NCBI GenBank assembly: GCA_000989525.1
Contig: LBON01000003.1
Coordinates: forward strand, 105,033-169,032
Origin: a candidate division TM6 bacterium GW2011_GWF2_32_72
GTDB taxonomy: Bacteria > Babelota > Babeliae > Babelales > GWF2-32-72
Direction: 5' to 3'
DNA length: 64,000 nt
Shown here piece by piece: positions 38,366 to 46,428 of this stretch. A program made the translations under genes and the position numbers. Position 1 is the first letter of the stretch, and every line of letters starts with the position of its first letter. Under the pieces are notes generated by a model. It searched no databases, was not told the DNA's origin, and worked only from the letters and a program-made list of their open reading frames with translations.

Positions 38366-38938
38366 ATGAAAAAATTATTACTAATTATCACCTTCCTATC
38401 ACTCCCCCAACTCATAGGAGGTGAAACAACAACCAAACAAAAACTTAAATCTAAAAATGCAAAAGATATGATTATTGTAGGCGATCAAGATGGTGGATAC
38501 AATTTACCAAATGGCGCATATGCCCACATAAATAGTTTAGAAAAAAGTAAACAAGCTCGATTAATTGTGGCAGGAACACTTTTATTAATAATAGTAGTTT
38601 TAACAGGCCTTGCTATTTTTATACCTAAGGAAAATGAAGAAGACACACCACCTCCACCAAATCGAGGTATCCGTATTAACTCAAGCGATGGTACAGATGA
38701 AACACTATCTGATTCTTTTCCATTCAAAGATGAAAGATCTGCTAGTTACCCAAGAAATAGTTATTCAGAAGGAAGCAGACGACCATCTTTTAGAAGACAA
38801 TCTTCATTCCGCCGACAATCTTCTTCTGTTGTTGTAATTCCAATAAATGGAGCACCTAATAATGGAATCAACAGGCCAAATCTTTTATCGCCCAACTACC
38901 TACCATATGATCATCCCTATGCCAGAAATCTAAAATAA
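38366..38938 (+). CDS. Membrane protein with RRxS-rich cytoplasmic-type tail, inserted in the suf cluster
   Basis: A 190-residue protein with a signal peptide (MKKLLLIITFLSLPQLIGG), a short polar segment and a transmembrane helix at about 66-88 (LIVAGTLLLIIVVLTGLAIFI). The tail is Pro/Ser/Arg-rich and contains RRPS, RRQS and RRQS in close succession (about residues 143-158). The ribosome-binding site is AGAAGGAATATAATT. It faces the suf genes on both sides and overlaps the end of sufD by 9 nt, so it appears inserted between sufD and sufS. No family is recognised. Confidence 0.78.
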   Translation: MKKLLLIITFLSLPQLIGGETTTKQKLKSKNAKDMIIVGDQDGGYNLPNGAYAHINSLEKSKQARLIVAGTLLLIIVVLTGLAIFIPKENEEDTPPPPNRGIRINSSDGTDETLSDSFPFKDERSASYPRNSYSEGSRRPSFRRQSSFRRQSSSVVVIPINGAPNNGINRPNLLSPNYLPYDHPYARNLK

Positions 38939-39502
38939 GAAAGATTTTTTTAAAACATCATTTGCTTTTTCATCGTTTAATCCTCGACATTGTAAAAAGA
39001 AAAGCTGTTCTTCATCTATTTGGCCTATTTCAATCGAATGCGAACATTTCACATCTTTAGTCAAAATTTTCATGGAAGGACACGAACAAATAGCCTTTCC
39101 ACCATTAACCAGCAAATTTTTATTTGATTGAACTAACTCACAACCAGAACAGTTTTTTTGAACATCCATGCAGCCATTAAATTTAATCTGCGCTTGATCT
39201 TGCAATATCCCCTTAAAAATAACAGAACTTTTACTATTCTTTGCGCTATGGACCTGGATCAAATCAACATTTAAGGATTCATTTTTTTTTAAATCATATA
39301 AGCCAACCAAATCTAATTTGGCATTCAAGCCAAGCACCTTGCAAATAAATTTAAAGTTTAAATTTTCCATCCCAACAAAATTAATTCTACCTTCCACAAC
39401 AGCATTTGAATCTAACTCTAAAATAAATTCTGTATTTTCAAAAACTTCCAGATTCAAATTAAGAACTTCGTTTGATTTAACAACTATCTTAGACAGCTTC
39501 AT
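38930..39502 (-). CDS. sufD: Short SufD-like Fe-S assembly protein
   Basis: SufD pairs with SufB and SufC to form the Fe-S scaffold complex. This copy has only 190 residues against about 400 in ordinary SufD. The beta-helix core and the C-terminal signature are recognisable: TKDVKCSHSIEIGQIDEEQLFFLQCRGL, where the family has KASHGAT-x-GQ-x-DE-x-LFYL-x-SRG. The N-terminal domain and part of the beta-helix are missing. Its start overlaps the sufB stop by 4 nt, so translation is coupled and the gene is probably functional in reduced form. The 3' end overlaps a convergent gene by 9 nt. Confidence 0.85.
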   Translation of the reverse strand: MKLSKIVVKSNEVLNLNLEVFENTEFILELDSNAVVEGRINFVGMENLNFKFICKVLGLNAKLDLVGLYDLKKNESLNVDLIQVHSAKNSKSSVIFKGILQDQAQIKFNGCMDVQKNCSGCELVQSNKNLLVNGGKAICSCPSMKILTKDVKCSHSIEIGQIDEEQLFFLQCRGLNDEKANDVLKKSFLF

Positions 39503-40827
39503 CCAATAGAATCCTCCATCTCCATAGCAACAAGCCTATTAATTTCAACTGCATATTCCATTGGAAGCTCTTTTACAAAAGAATCAAAAAAACCATTAAC
39601 AAGCAAAGCCGAGGCATTTTGCAAAGAAATTCCACGCGAAGTCAAATAAAGAAGTTGTAACTCATCTAAATAAGAAATTGAGGCCTCATGCCCCACGTCT
39701 GCAGAATTTTCTTGCACAAAAACATCCGGAAAAGAATCTACCTGAATATTTTCGCCTAAAATTATTGTGTCGCATTTAGACCTTGACTTGGCATTTTCTG
39801 CACCATTTTCAATTTTGGTCCAGCCACGAAAAGTAGCCTTACTAAAATCTTTACAAATTGTTTTTGAATGAATATTTGAAGTTGTACTTTTTCCCTTGTG
39901 AATAACATTGGCACCAACATCTTGGTGCTGACCTGAAGATGCAAGGGCAACAGAGATAATTTCCGTTTTAGAATTATCACCTTCTAAAATCACACCAGGA
40001 TATTTCATTGTAACATTGCTTCCAAAGTTTCCATCAATCCATTCAATTTTTGCACCTTCTTTTGCCAATGCCCTTTTGGTTACAAGGTTGTAAACATTTT
40101 TTGACCAATTTTGAATAGTGGTATATCGCACAGTTGAATTTTTATTAGCAAAAACTTCCACCACGCCACAATGCAAAGAACTATTTCTGCCTACAGGAGC
40201 ACTGCAACCTTCTACATAATGAACTTTGGCGCCTTCTTCTACAATAATTAACGTTCGTTCAAATTGACCAAAATTTGGAGTTTCCATTCTAAAATAAGCC
40301 TGAACTGGAAGCTCTACCGCGATGCCCTTAGGAACATATAAAAAACTTCCACCACTCCAAACAGCGCAATTAAGTGCCGCAAATTTATTATCTGTTGAAG
40401 AAATAAGAGTTGAAAAATATTGTTTAAAAAGATCTGGATATTCCTTTAATGCTGCATCAGTATCTAAAAAAACAACCCCACTATTTTTCCATTTACTTTG
40501 CAAACTTTTATAAAAAGCCTCTGACTCGACCTGCGAAATAGTCCCTGCCAAAAATCTTCTTTCTGCTTGAGGGACACCAATCTTTTCAAAAGTTTTTTTA
40601 AGCACATCTGGGACATCTTCCCAATTTTTTTTCATTTCAATAGGTTTTACAAAATAATAAAGATTTTGAACATCCATTAAAGAGAGATCCGGACCAAAAG
40701 ATGGCATGGGCAATTTTTCAAAAACATCTAAAGCTCTTAAACGAAATTCCAACATCCAATCAGGTTCGTTTTTGCTTTCTGAAATTTTTTTAACTATTTC
40801 TTGATTCAGGCCTTTTTTAAATTTCAT
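39499..40827 (-). CDS. sufB: Fe-S cluster assembly protein SufB
   Basis: Scaffold subunit of the SufBCD complex. The N-terminal signature NEPDWMLEFRLRALDVF is clear. SGGSFLYVPKGI and the conserved core TVRYTTIQNWSKNVYNLVTKRA and ASSGQHQDVGANVIHKGK follow, and the C-terminal VGHEASISYLDELQLLYLTSRGI is complete. I chose the ATG at 40827 (MKFKKGLNQEIV), which overlaps the sufC stop by 11 nt and fits the family's N-terminus. A longer frame to 40896 reads through sufC in another frame and is unlikely. sufD follows with a 4-nt overlap. Confidence 0.96.
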   Translation of the reverse strand: MKFKKGLNQEIVKKISESKNEPDWMLEFRLRALDVFEKLPMPSFGPDLSLMDVQNLYYFVKPIEMKKNWEDVPDVLKKTFEKIGVPQAERRFLAGTISQVESEAFYKSLQSKWKNSGVVFLDTDAALKEYPDLFKQYFSTLISSTDNKFAALNCAVWSGGSFLYVPKGIAVELPVQAYFRMETPNFGQFERTLIIVEEGAKVHYVEGCSAPVGRNSSLHCGVVEVFANKNSTVRYTTIQNWSKNVYNLVTKRALAKEGAKIEWIDGNFGSNVTMKYPGVILEGDNSKTEIISVALASSGQHQDVGANVIHKGKSTTSNIHSKTICKDFSKATFRGWTKIENGAENAKSRSKCDTIILGENIQVDSFPDVFVQENSADVGHEASISYLDELQLLYLTSRGISLQNASALLVNGFFDSFVKELPMEYAVEINRLVAMEMEDSIG

Positions 40828-41539
40828 GCGTAATCCGTTTTTGTTCATGCCAACTAAAATGACCTTCAACAACTCCATTATTAATCCTGTAAACAAAATC
40901 CAAATTCAAACTCTCACATAAACCCATATCATGAGAAATTAAAAGAACAGTAAAATCAGGATAATCCGCTGATCTTTTTTCAATAACTTTTTTAATTAAA
41001 TCTTTAGACTGAATATCCAAACCAGAATCAATTTCATCCAAGATTGCAAATCGCGGCTGCAAAACAAGCAATTGAAGCAACTCAAGTTTCTTCTTTTCGC
41101 CGCCCGAAAAGCCAACATTCAAATCTCGATACAAAAATTTAGAATCTAAACCTAATAATTCCATCGATGAATTTACAAGCTCTCTAAAATCTGTAATAGG
41201 AATGCAATGCCCCGTTTTGGCTTTGTGGGCTTCACGCAAAAAATCATAAAGAGAAAGTCCTGGAATTTCACAAGGATTTTGAAAAGAAACAAACAAACCA
41301 AGGCATGCTCGATCTGACGGTTTTAATTCTTGCGCATTTTGACCAAACAATTTAAATTCATCCGCAACAATTACATATTTAGGGTGGCCTGCCAGAGCCA
41401 AAGCTAAAGAAGTTTTACCCGAACCATTCGCACCAATCAAGGCAATTCTTTGCCCTGGGAGTATTTCCAAATCACTTTTTTGCAAAATGATTTTTTCGCC
41501 ACATTTAATTAAAAATTTTTTAAGATTTAATAAATTCAT
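40817..41539 (-). CDS. sufC: Fe-S assembly ATPase SufC
   Basis: An ABC-type ATPase that drives the SufBCD scaffold. Walker A is IALIGANGSGKTSLA, the signature motif is LNVGFSGGEKKKLELLQ and Walker B is PRFAILDEIDSGLD, followed by the H-loop in LLISHDMGL. The start is placed at 41539 (MNLLNLKKFLIK) because GGTGG lies four nt upstream and the family N-terminus begins here. It is the first gene of the sufC-B-D unit, which lacks the usual upstream regulator (sufR/iscR) in this window. Confidence 0.96.
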   Translation of the reverse strand: MNLLNLKKFLIKCGEKIILQKSDLEILPGQRIALIGANGSGKTSLALALAGHPKYVIVADEFKLFGQNAQELKPSDRACLGLFVSFQNPCEIPGLSLYDFLREAHKAKTGHCIPITDFRELVNSSMELLGLDSKFLYRDLNVGFSGGEKKKLELLQLLVLQPRFAILDEIDSGLDIQSKDLIKKVIEKRSADYPDFTVLLISHDMGLCESLNLDFVYRINNGVVEGHFSWHEQKRITHEI

Positions 41540-41760
41540 AAAGCCACCAATCAAGAATAAAAACAAAGTAAAAGTTTAACAAAAAGAAAGACATCCGGCA
41601 AAGGGCGGCGAATATTTATATGTATATAATTAAATGACTCTTGCCCTGGAAGCGAAAGTTTAATATTCTGGAGAAGACTCGGGGCATCCTCTTAAGACTC
41701 TTCATAATCGGCAAAAGCATATTGCGAGTGACACAATATTGAATATTAGGAATAAAAACA

Positions 41761-42813
41761 ATGGAACAACGCAATTTATTAGATCTTTCACTGGATCAAC
41801 TCAAAGAGTATATGAAATCAATTGAACAGCCAGAATATCGCGCACAGCAGGTCTATTCCTGGTTGTTCAAACATCAAGTATTTAACATTGATGCAATGAG
41901 CAATCTTTCGGTCACTCTACGTCAACAATTGCAGCAGGATTTTTTCATTAAACTTCCCGAAATTGTTGATGTTGTAAAATCACAAGCCGATGGTTCATAT
42001 AAATTTTTATTAAAAGCAAATGATTGTCGTTTGATTGAGGCGCTTCTAATGCTTCCAAAAAATCGAGTAACAATATGCGTTTCGTGCATGGTTGGATGTC
42101 CACTCAAGTGTAAATTTTGCGCCACAGGTAATGAAATTGGATTTATTCGTAAATTAACGCCATCAGAAATTATTGGACAAGTTATTTTATGTAATAATTA
42201 CCTAAAAGACCATGGCATTGCCGAAAAAATTACTAATATGGTATTTATGGGGATGGGTGAACCACTGCTTAATCTCGAAGCAATAAAAATAACTCTTGAA
42301 GCATTATTAAGTCCGGATGGTTTTAACTATTCACGTAAACGAATTACACTATCAACGGCAGGAGTTGTTGATAACTTGGTTGATTTATTGACTACATACC
42401 GAGTGAAGTTGGCTGTTTCGTTACACTTTCCCAACGATGAATTGCGTTCACAGTATATGCCGATAAATCGCAAGTATCCTCTCTCAGTCTTAATTCCTGC
42501 GCTCAAAGAGTTGCAAAGCAAAACTGGCGAAGAGATTTTGATAGAATATATCATGCTGCAAGGTATTAATGACCAAATAGAACATGCAAAGGAGTTGATA
42601 AAACTTTTGCACGGGCTTAAAGTTAAATTTAATTTAATTCCATATAACCCAATTCCTTCTCTTGATGCGCAACCATCTACTGAGGATTCGATAAATAAAT
42701 TTGCAACCTATTTAATTCAGCATGGTATTATGACAACTGTCCGACGAAGCTCCGCAACAGACGTTGCTGGCGGTTGCGGCCAATTTGTTCTAAAATCTTC
42801 AAAAAAATCATAA
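41761..42813 (+). CDS. rlmN: Dual-specificity RNA methyltransferase RlmN
   Basis: A radical-SAM enzyme that methylates C2 of A2503 in 23S rRNA and A37 of some tRNAs. The 4Fe-4S motif CxxxCxxC is in VSCMVGCPLKCKFCATG. MGMGEPLLNLEAI, KRITLSTAGVV and the C-terminal Cys-containing RRSSATDVAGGCGQF (methyl-carrying Cys) are all present. The 350-residue length is normal. Codon use is visibly less AT-biased than in the neighbours (more CGT/CGC, GAG, CTG and TTG), which may mean transfer or a different selection regime. It diverges from sufC; the 220-nt region between is GC-richer and without a clear promoter. Confidence 0.97.
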   Translation: MEQRNLLDLSLDQLKEYMKSIEQPEYRAQQVYSWLFKHQVFNIDAMSNLSVTLRQQLQQDFFIKLPEIVDVVKSQADGSYKFLLKANDCRLIEALLMLPKNRVTICVSCMVGCPLKCKFCATGNEIGFIRKLTPSEIIGQVILCNNYLKDHGIAEKITNMVFMGMGEPLLNLEAIKITLEALLSPDGFNYSRKRITLSTAGVVDNLVDLLTTYRVKLAVSLHFPNDELRSQYMPINRKYPLSVLIPALKELQSKTGEEILIEYIMLQGINDQIEHAKELIKLLHGLKVKFNLIPYNPIPSLDAQPSTEDSINKFATYLIQHGIMTTVRRSSATDVAGGCGQFVLKSSKKS

Positions 42814-42865
42814 TATCGTCAATTTCTCAATAATTTTTTACTACAATTTTTATCTAAAAAACATT

Positions 42866-42908
42866 GGTATAAAAAAGGACCGGGATTCTCCCGGTCCTTT
42901 TTTATACC
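42866..42908. terminator. Perfect bidirectional terminator
   Basis: A 20-bp perfect inverted repeat (GGTATAAAAAAGGACCGGGA with its complement) around TTC. It gives T-runs on both strands and serves rlmN and the convergent gene ending at 42922. Confidence 0.95.
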
Positions 42909-42921
42909 AAATTAAATTCAA

Positions 42922-43233
42922 TTATTTGGAAGAAGATACAAATATTAGCAAGGCGCCAATTCCTACTGCTATAACAGCGCCTGTTCCAAGTATAATTTTA
43001 ACATCCCTACTGCTGCGAGCGGCTTGTTTTTCTCTTAATTCTTGTATTGCGGCAGCACGCTCGTTTTCAGGAAGAGCCTTGATGAGTTCAATCTCATTGC
43101 GATCCTGTCTTGCGCGCTTTTCTCCTATTTGTATAACAAAGCCAATCAAATCCAACAAACCACTCTCAGCATGAGCTTGCTGTGTAGTTAATGAAAGTGC
43201 CAACAGACAAAATAAAAACAGTTTTTTCATCAA
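42922..43233 (-). CDS. Small exported protein with C-terminal membrane anchor
   Basis: A 103-residue protein with a signal peptide ending in AHAE (KLFLFCLLALSLTTQQAHA). A charged helical middle (EKRARQDRNEIELIKALPENERAAAIQELREKQ in part) is followed by a hydrophobic C-terminal helix (IILGTGAVIAVGIGALLIFV). Like rlmN next to it, it has more GC at third positions than most genes here. Its ends are marked by the bidirectional terminator at 42866 and an AAGGATTC ribosome-binding site. Function unknown. Confidence 0.78.
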   Translation of the reverse strand: MMKKLFLFCLLALSLTTQQAHAESGLLDLIGFVIQIGEKRARQDRNEIELIKALPENERAAAIQELREKQAARSSRDVKIILGTGAVIAVGIGALLIFVSSSK

Positions 43234-43343
43234 AGAATCCTTCTTATAAACAATGATTTTTATAATTAAAAATTAATCATATTTTATACACTTTCATTTT
43301 TTATGCAAAATTTTTACATAAAAATTTGCATAAACTAAAAAAC

Positions 43344-43371
43344 AAAAAAGGCCACTCAAAAATGAGTGGCC
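43344..43371 (-). terminator. Rho-independent terminator of the gspE operon
   Basis: GGCCACTCA and TGAGTGGCC form a 9-bp stem with a four-base loop. On the minus strand six T follow. It lies about 30 nt downstream of the HD-domain gene. Confidence 0.92.
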
Positions 43372-43399
43372 AATTCTTATATAAATTCACCTAAATTAT

Positions 43400-44677
43400 T
43401 TAAATCAACTGCCTACGCAATCTAGAACCAACTGTAAAATTTTTAGGTAATTTTTTTAATTCTTCTTGACGCTCAGTTTTTTGTTTTTCAAAAAACTGCA
43501 CCTCACTTTCTTCATTTAACTTTATTTTCTTTGAAGGAGCCGACAAAACTTCAGGCTCTTCAACATCCATGCCGCCTTCTTTGATTGTTTGAACCACCGG
43601 ATAGATTGCTTTAAATCTCTTAATTAATGCTTTTTGAATATCAAAACCTTTTGTTGGAAATTCAAAACCTTCATATCTATTATAATCTGGATCACCCGAT
43701 TTTTTATATTGTTTTGCAACTTCCATAAATAAACCTTTTTTTTCTTCTGGAGCCTTAGCTTCTTCAAAAGCTTTTACATCCGCAGCATTTAAAGCAATTC
43801 CCATTTTTAAAAGCTCTAAGGTCAATGTTGTCTTAGCTTTGCTTGCAAGATCACTAAGCTCTTGAATAAAACCATCCAAACGTTCAGTTGCTTCTTCCCC
43901 ATACTCAATATCATCCCAATCTTTCATTAACATTCCAAATGAATAATGAAAACCAACTAATACCGCAACAATTTTTTGTTCATTATCATTTAACTTCAAA
44001 TATTTTAGATAATTTTTGAAATTAAATTGCTCGCCAGTTGTGAGGTAATATGGATTATTTTTTGGATTCATTAAATAATCAAAACCAATATTTTCATGAT
44101 CTTCAATGTTATGAAAATATACTTTTTGGATTTCTTTATTCTGATCTATAAATGCTTTATGACCTCCGCGGTAAGCCTTTTCAGCTTCTCTATCAACTAT
44201 ATATTTTTTCATTTTATCCGGATTTACACCAGCCTTTCCAATATCATGCAAAACACCGGCAATTTGCATTAAATATCTGTCTCGCACAGAAAGGCCCGCA
44301 ACCCAAGGAGATTTTTCTTCAAACCACTGGTCTAACACTTGAGCAACCCAAATAGAATGCTCTAGCAAATCACCACCATGCCACCCACGATTTGTAGTTT
44401 TATATTTTGCAAAATCATCCAAAAAACCTTTGTAATTTAATGTACTCAAATTTTTAGGGATGTATGGCTTATCTTTTGGCAATTTAGATTTAAATTCTTC
44501 ACCATCTTTGATATATTTAGCTAATTTTTCAGCATCCGTTTGAACAGGCGTACTTCCTGTCTTTTGAGCTAATTCTGATAATATCGATATATTTTTTTCC
44601 ACCATGGCATTAACATTTTCATTTGAATAAACTTTTATAAAAATGCAACATAATAAAAATAATTTTGAAAACTTCAT
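43400..44677 (-). CDS. Exported HD-domain phosphohydrolase-like protein
   Basis: A 425-residue protein with a signal peptide (MKFSKLFLLCCIFIKVYS). Residues about 85-300 contain HD-superfamily metal motifs: His in GGDLLEHSIWVAQ, the HD pair in IAGVLHDIGKAG, then His residues in YFHNIEDHENIGF and VGFHYSFG, and Asp in KDWDDIEYG. Such domains usually hydrolyse phosphate esters of nucleotides, typically inside the cell; a signal peptide is unusual. A C-terminal region of about 120 residues is charged and basic (KQKTERQEELKKL). It lies 27 nt behind the gspE ATPase gene and before the operon terminator. The substrate is unknown. Confidence 0.8.
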   Translation of the reverse strand: MKFSKLFLLCCIFIKVYSNENVNAMVEKNISILSELAQKTGSTPVQTDAEKLAKYIKDGEEFKSKLPKDKPYIPKNLSTLNYKGFLDDFAKYKTTNRGWHGGDLLEHSIWVAQVLDQWFEEKSPWVAGLSVRDRYLMQIAGVLHDIGKAGVNPDKMKKYIVDREAEKAYRGGHKAFIDQNKEIQKVYFHNIEDHENIGFDYLMNPKNNPYYLTTGEQFNFKNYLKYLKLNDNEQKIVAVLVGFHYSFGMLMKDWDDIEYGEEATERLDGFIQELSDLASKAKTTLTLELLKMGIALNAADVKAFEEAKAPEEKKGLFMEVAKQYKKSGDPDYNRYEGFEFPTKGFDIQKALIKRFKAIYPVVQTIKEGGMDVEEPEVLSAPSKKIKLNEESEVQFFEKQKTERQEELKKLPKNFTVGSRLRRQLI

Positions 44678-44704
44678 TTTTTTCCTTTTTTCAAAAAATG
44701 AAAA

Positions 44705-45880
44705 CTACAACAACACGCGACACACTTCTGAAAAAGAAACATCGCCCTTTTTTACTTTCTGTATTCCAGACTCAAGCAAAGTTTGCATTCCATTGTCAAC
44801 TGCTTGGGCAAAAATATCATCGTACATTGGTTGATCAACAATCAAAGATTTTAAGGCGCTTGAAATAGTAAGTAACTCAAATAAACCTATCCGCCCCTTG
44901 TAGCCGGTTTTTAAACACGATGCGCAACCTTTGCCAACAAAGTTTGTTGTTAAATTTAAACCTAAGTTTTCTAAAATTCGTTTTTGATCATCCGAGAATT
45001 GAACTTCTTCTTTGCAGTGCATGCAATTTTTACGAACAAGACGCTGGGCAAGTACACCTGTAAGAGATGAGTTAATTAAAAAAGGCTCAATACCCATATC
45101 AATCAAACGCATAACAACCGAAGTGGCATCATTTGTGTGCACAGTGCTAAAAACTAAATGACCGGTAAGAGAAGCTTCTATGGCTATTTTAGCTGTTTGC
45201 CTGTCTCTAATTTCACCAATCATTACTACATCTGGATCTTGTCGCAGCAAAGAACGCATACCTGATTCAAAAGTAAATCCTGATTCTGGGTGAATTTGAC
45301 CTTGTGAGACTCCATCTAAACGGTATTCAACAGGATCTTCCAATGTAACAATATTTTTTTCTGGCGAATTAATTCGAGAAAGAGCTGAATATAAGGTTGT
45401 AGTTTTTCCAGAACCGGTTGGGCCGGAGACTAAAAAAAATCCATTTTGTTTTTGAATTAAATTTTTAAATTTTTCAAGAACCCCTTTTTCAAAACCAAGT
45501 TCTTCAAGATCTAACCTATTTTCTGAACGATCCAAAAGTCGAACAACAACCTTTTCTCCATTCACACATGGAAAAGTAGAAATACGAAGATCAATATCTT
45601 TAGCGGCGCAGTTTAAGCAACATTTACCATCTTGAGGGACACGTTTTTTTGCAATATCCAAATTAGACAAAACTTTAATACGAGAAACAACCCTTGGCGC
45701 AAACTCTTTAGAAATATTTGTTTGGTCATGGAGCACACCATCTAAACGGAACCTAACACGAAGATCTAAATTAAAAGAAGGCTCCAGATGAATATCTGAA
45801 GCCCCCATTTTTACAGCTTTTTGTAAAATCTGCTCAACAATATCGACGGCAGAAAAATCTGTTTGATTAATCAAAATCAT
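44705..45880 (-). CDS. gspE: Type II secretion/type IV pilus assembly ATPase, catalytic part (GspE/PilB)
   Basis: A hexameric ATPase that powers pseudopilus or pilus assembly. It starts exactly at the N2 domain (AVKMGASDIHLEP). Walker A is VSGPTGSGKTTTLYSAL, the Asp box is IVTLEDPVEYRL, Walker B is DPDVVMIGEIRD and the His box is VFSTVHTNDATS. A four-Cys zinc element CMHC/CASC follows. The normal N-terminal MshEN/T2SSE-N domain is missing because it is encoded by the preceding gene, which overlaps by 14 nt. Together they equal one ordinary GspE. No other secretion genes are in the window. Confidence 0.95.
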   Translation of the reverse strand: MILINQTDFSAVDIVEQILQKAVKMGASDIHLEPSFNLDLRVRFRLDGVLHDQTNISKEFAPRVVSRIKVLSNLDIAKKRVPQDGKCCLNCAAKDIDLRISTFPCVNGEKVVVRLLDRSENRLDLEELGFEKGVLEKFKNLIQKQNGFFLVSGPTGSGKTTTLYSALSRINSPEKNIVTLEDPVEYRLDGVSQGQIHPESGFTFESGMRSLLRQDPDVVMIGEIRDRQTAKIAIEASLTGHLVFSTVHTNDATSVVMRLIDMGIEPFLINSSLTGVLAQRLVRKNCMHCKEEVQFSDDQKRILENLGLNLTTNFVGKGCASCLKTGYKGRIGLFELLTISSALKSLIVDQPMYDDIFAQAVDNGMQTLLESGIQKVKKGDVSFSEVCRVLL

Positions 45881-46412
45881 CTTCTTCTGAGTAATTATCT
45901 ATTGAATCCAATTCAGAATCATCTATACCAAATTCATCAAGTGCATCATCAGAAACAACTGTGTCTGCTGTATCAAAATATTCTATGACAGCGTCCATAA
46001 TGTCTTGCTTAATCCCAACTCTAAATTCAGGAACATAAGAAACGTAATCACCAATAATTTCTGATAAATCATCATCTAAAGGATCACTAGCCAGAACAAC
46101 TAAAATATTTCCATCACGTTCCAACGGAATAAATCCTTTAGAAAACATAACTTCTTTAGGAAATTTACGGACTAAATCATGATCAAAAAAACATCCCTTT
46201 GCATCAAAAGCTGGTAATTCAAAATATTCTTCAAGGGCCTTAAGAAGATCTTCTCTAGAAACCAATCCTTCACTCAAAAGAAAATCATCAAAATTTTCTT
46301 TTGCGCCACCCTTAAAATCTTGAGACAATTTCCGAGCCATTTTTTCTGTGATTGCGCCATTTTTTTGTAAAATTTTTGAAAGGCCTTCAACAAACGGAAG
46401 CGTAGTTTTCAT
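45867..46412 (-). CDS. Separate GspE N-terminal (MshEN/T2SSE-N) domain protein
   Basis: A 181-residue protein matching the N-terminal part of GspE/PilB ATPases. The helical segment DFLLSEGLVSREDLLKALEEYFELP and the following LVRKFPKEVMFSKGFIPLERDGNILVVLASDPLDD are typical of MshEN domains, which can bind c-di-GMP. The C-terminal 30 residues are very acidic (DDALDEFGIDDSELDSIDNY). Its last 14 nt overlap the start of the ATPase gene in another frame (ATGATTTTGATTAA), which suggests translational coupling. Whether the c-di-GMP-binding residues are intact cannot be judged by eye. Confidence 0.85.
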   Translation of the reverse strand: MKTTLPFVEGLSKILQKNGAITEKMARKLSQDFKGGAKENFDDFLLSEGLVSREDLLKALEEYFELPAFDAKGCFFDHDLVRKFPKEVMFSKGFIPLERDGNILVVLASDPLDDDLSEIIGDYVSYVPEFRVGIKQDIMDAVIEYFDTADTVVSDDALDEFGIDDSELDSIDNYSEEDDFD

Positions 46413-46428
46413 GGTTTATCCTTTAAAA

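Noticed and set aside
40828-40896. Longer SufB N-terminus reading through the end of sufC
   Set aside because: The extra residues do not fit the family and lie in the out-of-frame coding sequence of sufC.
41577-41760. 6S RNA or other named RNA in front of rlmN
   Set aside because: The pairing I can find is short and does not give the long bulged hairpin of 6S RNA; kept only as a composition remark.
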